Source: a virus
Virus record (IMG/VR): IMGVR_UViG_3300020183_000288
Coordinates: 1 to 32,309 of that record
Length of the DNA stretch: 32,309 bases
Direction: 5' to 3' (one strand)
Below are positions 27,467 to 32,309 of this stretch, piece by piece. Numbering within the stretch: position 1 is the first letter of the stretch; every line of letters begins with the position of its first letter. The position numbers were made by a program, and so were the translations under genes. The notes under the pieces were generated by a model that did not search any database, had not been told where the DNA came from, and worked only from the letters and a program-made list of their open reading frames with translations.

Positions 27467-27784
27467 ATGAAATATCGCCTGATTGACCCCTATTTCCGCT
27501 TGTTTAACGTCACCGTTGAGAACACGCCGCGAGGAATGCGAGATGCCGTCGCACTCGTGTTGGAAAACATGGACATGAACGAAGACCCCACATACCACGT
27601 ACGCCACGGGTCGCTGGTGGTAACGGCAGCCCACCTGCGAATGATTGCGGCGCGTCTAGATAAATTTGCGGAGGACGAGGCAATTGGAAAATACCTCGGA
27701 GCGCGGTCAAAAGCAGGATTCAGCTCTGGTCAATCGTTTGAAAACCGCAAAGCAATCGCCAAGGCGAAAGGAGTCGCGAAGTGA
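27467..27784 (+). CDS. Cassette gene 3: protein ending in a captured gpZ-like segment
   Basis: The 105-residue protein has an N-terminal part of its own (KYRLIDPYFRLFNVTVEN to AHLRMIAARLD) and a C-terminal third (EAIGKYLGARSKAG, SSGQSFENRKAIAKA) that is 32 of 34 residues identical to residues about 88-121 of the minus-strand gpZ-like protein, and at DNA level 96 of 101 bases. It ends KGVAK with the cassette junction. The first part shows no known family. The leader is actaaaacaaaaa. Its stop overlaps gene 4 as GTGA. Confidence 0.7.
   Translation: MKYRLIDPYFRLFNVTVENTPRGMRDAVALVLENMDMNEDPTYHVRHGSLVVTAAHLRMIAARLDKFAEDEAIGKYLGARSKAGFSSGQSFENRKAIAKAKGVAK
27665..27765 (+). repeat. 101-nt segment copied from (or to) the gpZ-like gene
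   Basis: Plus-strand copy of the segment at 20950-21050 (minus strand), in the same reading frame. Five mismatches were counted by eye. Confidence 0.9.
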
Positions 27785-27786
27785 AT
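27755..27786 (+). repeat. Shared coupling junction, copy 2
   Basis: ATCGCCAAGGCGAAAGGAG followed by tcgcgaagtgaattcct ends gene 3 and starts gene 4 at GTG 27781. It differs from copy 1 mainly by GGAGT for GGAGG. Confidence 0.8.
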
Positions 27787-28239
27787 TCCTCAAACGAAAC
27801 GGCTGGGGCAAAAACAATGGTGCGCTTAAATAAGGCGGAACACGCCGCCCTTGTCGCGGTGGCTAAATCGGCTGATGAAATGCACTCGGCCCGCATCATC
27901 AGCAGTTTATGGGATCAAGACGTGGCGTCAGTAAAAATGAGAAAAGCACTTAGAGCTCTCTTCAAAGTTCGCTTGTCCTGGCCTTGGCCTTGCCCGTCCC
28001 GGCCTTGCCGCCACGCGAGGCGCGAAGTGAATTCCTTAAACACAAACGAAACGGCTGGGGCAGAAACAATGGTGTGCTTAAACAAGGCGGAACACGCCGC
28101 CCTTGTCGCGGTGGCTAAATCGGCTGTTGAATTGATCAGCGCACGCTCAATGGGCGGTTTTGTGGATGTAGACGTGGCGGCAGTAAAAATGAAAAAAGCA
28201 CTTGCAGCCCTTACCAAGTCGAAAGGAGGCGCAAAGTGA
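27781..28239 (+). CDS. Cassette gene 4: internally duplicated protein, fused by read-through
   Basis: The 152-residue frame has two copies of one unit: NETAGAKTMVRLNKAEHAAL..(1) and NETAGAETMVCLNKAEHAAL..(2), each continuing VAVAKSA and a VDVAAVKMKKAL-like end. The join between them (about residues 61-82) is FKVRLSWPWPCPSRPCRHAR, out of character with both. That DNA (27967-28015) is an inverted near-copy of part of gene 5. The second unit has its own GTG at 28027 in the same frame and could be made separately. Originally there were probably two genes, each with a stop. No family is recognised. Confidence 0.6.
   Translation: MNSSNETAGAKTMVRLNKAEHAALVAVAKSADEMHSARIISSLWDQDVASVKMRKALRALFKVRLSWPWPCPSRPCRHARREVNSLNTNETAGAETMVCLNKAEHAALVAVAKSAVELISARSMGGFVDVDVAAVKMKKALAALTKSKGGAK
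27967..28015 (-). repeat. Inverted near-copy of part of cassette gene 5
   Basis: Read on the minus strand, this 49-base segment matches 28278-28326 on the plus strand with three mismatches (by eye). It forms the odd linker in gene 4. Confidence 0.85.
28010..28036 (+). repeat. Shared coupling junction, copy 3 (damaged)
   Basis: Only gcgaggcgcgaagtgaattcctt remains. The AAAGGAG part is replaced by the inverted segment, and the TGA is out of frame with the upstream unit, so gene 4 reads through. Confidence 0.7.
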
Positions 28240-28244
28240 ATTCG
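28201..28244 (+). repeat. Shared coupling junction, copy 4
   Basis: CTTGCAGCCCTTACCAAGTC, then gaaaggaggcgcaaagtgaattcg, ends gene 4 (LAALTKSKGGAK) and starts gene 5 at GTG 28236 with a strong AAAGGAGG. Confidence 0.8.
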
Positions 28245-28415
28245 CTGGTTAAACAATATCTTGCGTTCATCGGCGCACGTGGCGGCAAGGCTGGGACAGG
28301 CAAGGCCAAGGCGAGGACAAGCGAACAAGCTCGCAAGGCCGCGCTCGCGGGCGTGGCCAAGCGGCGGGCTAAGGCGCAGGCTTTAGCTCATAATCCTTCG
28401 CCGCCGTCGGAATGA
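28236..28415 (+). CDS. Cassette gene 5: small basic Ala/Lys/Arg-rich protein
   Basis: The 59-residue protein starts VNSLVKQYLAFIGARGGKAG, then has KARTSEQARKAALAGVAKRR, a pattern seen in very small basic phage proteins (RTSEQARKAA.. repeats) presumed to bind nucleic acid. The strong AAAGGAGG of the junction precedes GTG 28236. Its last 47 bases overlap, on the opposite strand, the end of the terminase large subunit gene. No terminator follows, so convergent transcription into the terminase gene is likely. Confidence 0.6.
   Translation: MNSLVKQYLAFIGARGGKAGTGKAKARTSEQARKAALAGVAKRRAKAQALAHNPSPPSE
28278..28326 (+). repeat. Source or partner of the inverted segment
   Basis: Plus-strand partner of 27967-28015, inside gene 5, encoding RGGKAGTGKAKARTSEQ. 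Confidence 0.85.
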
Positions 28416-30210
28416 CCGCGCCCCGGCTGAACGCGCTGGCGTCCATCGCCACCAGTGCCATCAGCAAACAGTCGCCGTAGTGATTGTTGCCCGAGTCGCG
28501 CCAACGCCAGACGGTGTTCCCTCGCGACCCCTTCTCAGGTTCGCGCCGTTCGTCTTGGATCTCTGCTATAAAGTCGCTGCCCACGTCGGCGGGCAGTTCA
28601 AACAACGGCCCTTTGCCTTTGAGTGCGAACAGGTAAAGCCGCCCCTTGTAGCTTTCGTTTGACCACTCAATTCTGGTCACGCCTTTTGTGGCTGCGCCCT
28701 TTGTGCCGATAAACGGATCAACCGAACTTACCCGAAACGGGCGGTGGACGATTCGTTTGCTTGCGTTCTTGTGAGCAAAACCGTCCTGTGCGCTGCCGCG
28801 CATAGCCAGCCAGTTCCAACGCACGCACTCGCGGAGAATTTCGGTCTGCCGGTTGCCGTCGGCAGAGTCGATGAACACGCCGCGATTGGCGACTCCTTTG
28901 GCCGTTTGCAAGGCGCGAAGGTCGTCGAAGTGTGAAAGCTGCCCGTAGTCCACAACGCGAAGCTCGCCGCCCTCGCGCAGTTGGCAGAGGGTGAACCGCA
29001 AGTGATCCTTTTGCACGTCCACGGTGACAATGCGTGTGGCCCGTCGCTGGTCGTTTGCTGGCCAAAATTCGCCGCGATTGTATTTGCCACAGAGTCTGCG
29101 GATTTCGTTCTCGTCCGCCACGTCGCCAATGAGCAGCCACGGTTCACCGAGGGTTTCGCGCACGAAGCTCTTAAGCGGTTCCATCTCGCCGGATTCGGCG
29201 CGTTCTTTCGCGGCTAAAAACTCACACGCCACGTCGTCCCAGCGAACCCAGATTGAGCTTAAGGCATTCCAGAAAAACGATTGCACGTTTGGCTCTGGCG
29301 TCGGGTTGCGATCATAACGCTCCAGGGTTTGCAGCAGCTTGAATTGCTCGCTCTGGTAAATGTTTGCTTCGCACGACTCGCACTGATAACGCACGGTTTT
29401 TCTAAGCTCGGCCCAGTTCCAACGCCCGCTCGGGCGCGTGGTGTCGTTAGTGTCCCACACCAGCCCGCCCTTGTCTCTGGCTTCGGGAAAAACCACCGAC
29501 TTCTCGCGGCCAAAGCGAAACGGCTGGCGGTGTCCACAGTGCGGGCAAGCCCAGTGAAAAAATGTCTGCGTGCCTTGTTCCCACTGCGCATGAACGGTTT
29601 CGCCTGCGTTCATCGGCGTCGAGATCACAACGGTCTTTGAGTGGCTGTATGAGCGAACGCGCTTGCCGACCTTCTCAAAGCTAGACGGAGGCCAGTCGCT
29701 AACTTCGTCGCAAACCAGCCAGCGCACGGGCGTTGACTTAAGTTTCGAGGGCGAGTTTGCCCCGCGAAAATAAACTGGCATGGACGTGAACCGGACGAGG
29801 TTAAGCGTCTTGCCTGAGCGTTCGGCGGGCATCCTTGAAACGACCTCTGGTATTCTTTCCAATAGCGGCATCAACCGCGCTTTTGTGAATTCGTCGCAAG
29901 CCTCCTCGCTCGCCATTACCCAAAACATCGGGCCAGGTGCTTCGCAGATTGCCCAAGCCGCGAAGACCATGAGCGTTTGCGTTTTGCCTGCCTGAGCCGA
30001 TACCATCAAGACGACTTTGCGCGTGCGGCGGTCTTGCAACGCATCAAAAACGGGTCGCACCATTGGCGAAACGTCGGTGCGGTATGGCCCCTCGATTTGC
30101 GAGAGGCCGGTCAAATCAATTTTGGCCTCGGCCCACTGCCACAGCGACAGTTCAGAAGGCGGGGTCAACCAGTCCGCCATCATGCCGTCTAATTTTTCGA
30201 GGCCGGTCAT
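28369..30210 (-). CDS. Terminase large subunit (gpA type)
   Basis: The 613-residue protein has the gpA layout: N-terminal LSLWQWAEAKIDLTG, an ATPase domain with Walker A-like VSAQAGKTQT (about 69-78), MFWVMASEEA and VRWLVCDEVSDWPPSSFEKVG with the Walker B acidic pair. A zinc-ribbon-like pair, CPHCGHRQP and CESCEAN, follows, and then a nuclease domain starting RIVTVDVQKDH with a catalytic Asp, with IDSADGNRQT later. It cuts concatemers and drives packaging. ATGA overlap couples it to the small subunit. Its 3' end overlaps the plus-strand cassette by 47 bases. Confidence 0.95.
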   Translation of the reverse strand: MTGLEKLDGMMADWLTPPSELSLWQWAEAKIDLTGLSQIEGPYRTDVSPMVRPVFDALQDRRTRKVVLMVSAQAGKTQTLMVFAAWAICEAPGPMFWVMASEEACDEFTKARLMPLLERIPEVVSRMPAERSGKTLNLVRFTSMPVYFRGANSPSKLKSTPVRWLVCDEVSDWPPSSFEKVGKRVRSYSHSKTVVISTPMNAGETVHAQWEQGTQTFFHWACPHCGHRQPFRFGREKSVVFPEARDKGGLVWDTNDTTRPSGRWNWAELRKTVRYQCESCEANIYQSEQFKLLQTLERYDRNPTPEPNVQSFFWNALSSIWVRWDDVACEFLAAKERAESGEMEPLKSFVRETLGEPWLLIGDVADENEIRRLCGKYNRGEFWPANDQRRATRIVTVDVQKDHLRFTLCQLREGGELRVVDYGQLSHFDDLRALQTAKGVANRGVFIDSADGNRQTEILRECVRWNWLAMRGSAQDGFAHKNASKRIVHRPFRVSSVDPFIGTKGAATKGVTRIEWSNESYKGRLYLFALKGKGPLFELPADVGSDFIAEIQDERREPEKGSRGNTVWRWRDSGNNHYGDCLLMALVAMDASAFSRGAVIPTAAKDYELKPAP

Positions 30211-30818
30211 TTCGGCTTGGGAACGTGGGGCATACGGGAAATCTCTTTGAGCATTGCCCGCAGCCCGTCGTTGACCCGCCCCGCTACGAAGTCGCCCGGC
30301 TGGTTGTGGCAGATGGACGCCAGCCCGTCGCCAAAGTTGGAAAGCCTCGCGGTGAAGGCAGTCAGCACCGAGCCCATCGTTGCCGAGAGGGTGTCCACGT
30401 CAATCAGCTTGCCCTCCTTTTCGTCAGCTTCCATTTCGGCCAGCCGTGCTTTGGCTTCGCGTTCGCGGAGCTTGGCGGCGTCGAGCGTGCCAGCCTTTAC
30501 CTTGCGAGCGGCAGCTTCGCGGTAGTATTTGACCAAACCGGCAAAGGTCGCTCGCAAATCATAGATGCCGTTATCCGGTGGCGGGAAATATCCCTGCTTG
30601 GCAAGCTGCCGGTGGCGTTTGTCCGTCAACCCGGTGAGGTTGCAAAGCTCCTCCCCGCTGATTTTCTGTGCGCCCTCGGCGGTGGCGTCCGCCTTGGCCC
30701 GCAGCAACACTTCGCGCTCGGCGTTGGAGATGGTTTCACCCGCCGCAACTCGCCGCTGGATGTTTACCAGGTCGCGCTTAAGGACGCGATCAATCAAGGC
30801 ATGGTCTTGAGGTTCCAT
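30207..30818 (-). CDS. Terminase small subunit (Nu1 type)
   Basis: The 203-residue protein has SGEELCNLTGLTDKRHRQLAKQGYFPPPDNGIYDL-like sequence (split here as ISGEELCNLTGLTDKRHRQL and GYFPPPDNGIYDLRATF), the winged-helix start of Nu1-type terminase proteins that recognise the cos site. A coiled coil follows (AAKLREREAKARLAEMEADE). The C-terminal half contacts the large subunit. Its Nu1-like nature suggests a cos-type (cohesive-end) packaging, though the cos site itself was not located. Confidence 0.85.
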   Translation of the reverse strand: MEPQDHALIDRVLKRDLVNIQRRVAAGETISNAEREVLLRAKADATAEGAQKISGEELCNLTGLTDKRHRQLAKQGYFPPPDNGIYDLRATFAGLVKYYREAAARKVKAGTLDAAKLREREAKARLAEMEADEKEGKLIDVDTLSATMGSVLTAFTARLSNFGDGLASICHNQPGDFVAGRVNDGLRAMLKEISRMPHVPKPK

Positions 30819-30821
30819 GTG

Positions 30822-31613
30822 TTAAGGGGACTGGAGCGCGGGGGTCGGTAGTGAGCCGCCCTTTGCAAGCTGGACGCCTGCCGTGTCCAAAGTATCACTT
30901 CCCGCGCGTGACCTTGCCTTTCCCTTATACATTCCCGCGCCGAGCCTGTCAATTTCACTAAACGGCAAGACCGGGACGGTGAGCCGTTCGCGCGCGGTTG
31001 GGTCTAGGAAATAGATGTAGCGGAGTTGGAAGCCGGGAACGAACTTTGCCCCCACGTCAAGAAAGGGCTTCAATGAACACTCTCCACCGATTTTCGCGCC
31101 GTATTTTTTGGCCAGCTCAACACGACGTGGCCGTCGGGCGTCCGTCAAGACAAGCCGGGTTTCTCGCAGACCATCGGGGAACTCAACGATTTGGTCCGAC
31201 TCTTTTATTCCAGAAAGGACAAAGCCACTGGCCCGGTAAATAGTCCCGTCGCCGCACTGCGTCCCGTCCGCAAAAGAAATCACCCACTGCATCCACGGGT
31301 ATGTTTTTTTGAGCCAACGCATCGCAAACCCTATGGCGCGGCTTTCACCGTTGCGCGGCAACCAGTCGGCAAACGCCATGCGGTTCAGTTCAATAAACTC
31401 GTTCCATTTCGTCCCTCTCACAAGCCCTTGAATCTTCCGTTTGTCCAAGCTCGGGCCGAATTGCATCGCGCCGCCGCACTTGCCATCTAGGAACACCCCA
31501 AGGTGAACTTGGGAGTTTTGCACGACTTTCCCGCTGTAATGGAGCGATTTCACGACGCGCGAAGCGTCCGCCGCCGAGATGGGCTTCACCTCAATTCGTT
31601 TCGCGTCACCCAC
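30822..31613 (-). CDS. Mom-like DNA modification acyltransferase
   Basis: The 263-residue protein has SLHYSGKVVQNSQVHLGVF, MQFGPSLDKRKI, EFIELNRMAFADWLPRN, then WVISFADGTQCGDGTIYRASGF, the central pattern of phage Mu Mom-family GNAT-fold enzymes. Mu Mom changes adenine in DNA to a carbamoylmethyl derivative and so blocks many restriction enzymes. GTG 31613 overlaps the ParB-like stop (GTGGGTGA) and has AAAGG seven bases before; a longer frame to 31736 is rejected because it only adds a Ser/Thr/Arg shadow of the upstream gene. The basic C-terminal 60 residues are extra. Confidence 0.8.
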   Translation of the reverse strand: MGDAKRIEVKPISAADASRVVKSLHYSGKVVQNSQVHLGVFLDGKCGGAMQFGPSLDKRKIQGLVRGTKWNEFIELNRMAFADWLPRNGESRAIGFAMRWLKKTYPWMQWVISFADGTQCGDGTIYRASGFVLSGIKESDQIVEFPDGLRETRLVLTDARRPRRVELAKKYGAKIGGECSLKPFLDVGAKFVPGFQLRYIYFLDPTARERLTVPVLPFSEIDRLGAGMYKGKARSRAGSDTLDTAGVQLAKGGSLPTPALQSP

Positions 31614-32244
31614 GGTTGAACCTTTCGCAGATGTGCGCCAGCGCGTTGCCGTTGCTGTTTTCGTTGACCGCAGACTCGCCGCCGCCGTCCTGCTTGGCCT
31701 TTCGCAGCGCGGCTTCAATTTCTTCAAACTGCTCATCGTGAACCGTGAAGGTCATTTGCCGGAACGGAGCGCGGTCTCCGCTGGCAAGCTCAGGCGGCTT
31801 TACCTCTTCCGCATCAAAGACACCCACGGACGCCATGCCCTCGGCGTCAAAACCAACAGCCTCCAGGTCAATCTTGTCGGCAATCTCGCCCAGCAAGGCG
31901 GAAAGCTCTTTGTCGTCCGTTTCGGCCAACTCCGCGATCCGGTTGTCCGCGATGAGGTCGGCCCATTCGTCCGCTTCCGTCGCGTAGTCCTGCCGGTCAA
32001 TCGGCACTTGCTCGACTTGCAAGAGCTTCGCGGCTTCAAGCCTCCCGTGGCCCTTCACCACGAAGCCCGAACGGTTGGAGATCACGACGGGCGAACGCCA
32101 GCCCTGATGCCGGATGATTTTCGCCAGCAGCGCAATCTGTTTGTCGGGATGCTTGTTCGGATTTCGCGGGTTGGGGATAAGTCCCACAACGTCAGCGAGT
32201 TCGGTGTGGCTGCAATGCACGGGGATTGTGGAGGCAGTTGTCAT
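31606..32244 (-). CDS. ParB/Sulfiredoxin-like domain protein
   Basis: The 212-residue protein has the ParB N-terminal pattern: LIPNPRNPNKHPDKQIALLAKIIRHQG (shown as LIPNPRNPNKHPDKQ and ALLAKIIRHQG), WRSPVVIS, GHGRLEAAKLL and VDRQDY-like, ADNRIAELAETDDKELSALL. Phage members carry this domain next to methyltransferases or terminases; nuclease, CTP-binding or DNA-binding roles are known in the family. The C-terminal 60 residues are charged. ATG 32244 is preferred; GTG 32289 gives a longer form. The leader before 32244 is tccttttTccaaaact-like, without a Shine-Dalgarno site. Confidence 0.8.
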   Translation of the reverse strand: MTTASTIPVHCSHTELADVVGLIPNPRNPNKHPDKQIALLAKIIRHQGWRSPVVISNRSGFVVKGHGRLEAAKLLQVEQVPIDRQDYATEADEWADLIADNRIAELAETDDKELSALLGEIADKIDLEAVGFDAEGMASVGVFDAEEVKPPELASGDRAPFRQMTFTVHDEQFEEIEAALRKAKQDGGGESAVNENSNGNALAHICERFNRG

Positions 32245-32297
32245 AGTTTTGGAAAAAGGAAGCGGGTTTTTGAGGGTTGTTAGGGCCACATTCGGCG

Positions 32298-32309
32298 CAC
32301 ATCGTTACC
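32298..32309. repeat. Terminal direct repeat, right copy (circular join)
   Basis: The last 12 bases equal the first 12 (cacatcgttacc). See the left copy. Confidence 0.6.

Noticed and set aside
31614-31736. Longer N-terminus for the Mom-like gene (from ATG 31736)
   Set aside because: The extra 41 residues are a Ser/Thr/Arg-rich shadow of the ParB-like gene; GTG 31613 with AAAGG and stop overlap is better.

Overview
The window reads as one complete temperate tailed-phage genome of about 32 kb in circular (excised or virion-derived) form. The first and last 12 bases are identical. The attachment site is whole and internal: a 50-nt 3' piece of a tRNA-Val(GAC) gene at 7876-7925, flanked by paired repeats and followed by a tyrosine integrase. 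No host chromosome is visible. The late genes follow the phage lambda order (Nu1, A, W, B, C, scaffold, E, FI, FII, Z, U, V, tape measure), so a siphovirus is likely. The tape measure is only 457 residues, implying a short tail. The host is probably a Verrucomicrobiota-like or other bacterium that often starts genes without Shine-Dalgarno sites. This is inferred from A- or CAA-rich leaders, from RCC1-type and NLALLNGTNTFSG-type repeat proteins, and from general protein flavour; it is not proven.

Layout. Nearly all genes are on the minus strand. (1) 96-7267, early region, read right to left: a ribbon-helix-helix domain fused to a SleB-type cell-wall hydrolase, a PP-loop (PAPS-reductase-like) enzyme, an Xis-like HTH protein, small DNA-binding proteins, SSB, a VRR-NUC nuclease, a membrane/zinc-ribbon protein, a compact cytosine-methyltransferase-like protein, an exonuclease plus annealing-protein pair, and a DUF1376-like replication protein with internal iterons. 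(2) 7267-9203, lysogeny module: divergent operators, a plus-strand ribbon-helix-helix regulator, attP and integrase. (3) 9222-12116, lysis and host-interaction cluster: small regulators, a metallophosphoesterase, a nested 36-residue lipoprotein, a possible cysteine hydrolase and membrane or lipoprotein genes. (4) 12113-19074, tail and tail tip: a secreted repeat protein, a 987-residue fibre with two seven-unit propellers, two baseplate-like proteins and the tape measure. (5) 19076-26784, tail tube, connectors, capsid, protease and portal, interrupted by an ATP-dependent DNA ligase gene. (6) 26903-28415, a plus-strand cassette of five tightly coupled small genes wedged between the terminase and the gpW-like gene. 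(7) 28369-32244, terminase large and small subunits, a Mom-like DNA modification acyltransferase and a ParB-like protein.

The most unusual parts are as follows. The plus-strand cassette has unrelated small proteins that share the same C-terminal coding and coupling junction; it contains a 101-nt near-copy of a gpZ-like tail gene and an inverted copy of its own last gene. A minimal DNA ligase lies inside the head-tail connector genes. A DNA-binding domain is fused in frame to an exported cell-wall hydrolase with an internal start. Several possible DNA-modification enzymes (Mom-like, PP-loop, methyltransferase-like) occur together. The predicted receptor-binding fibre joins an Asp-box propeller to an RCC1-type propeller.
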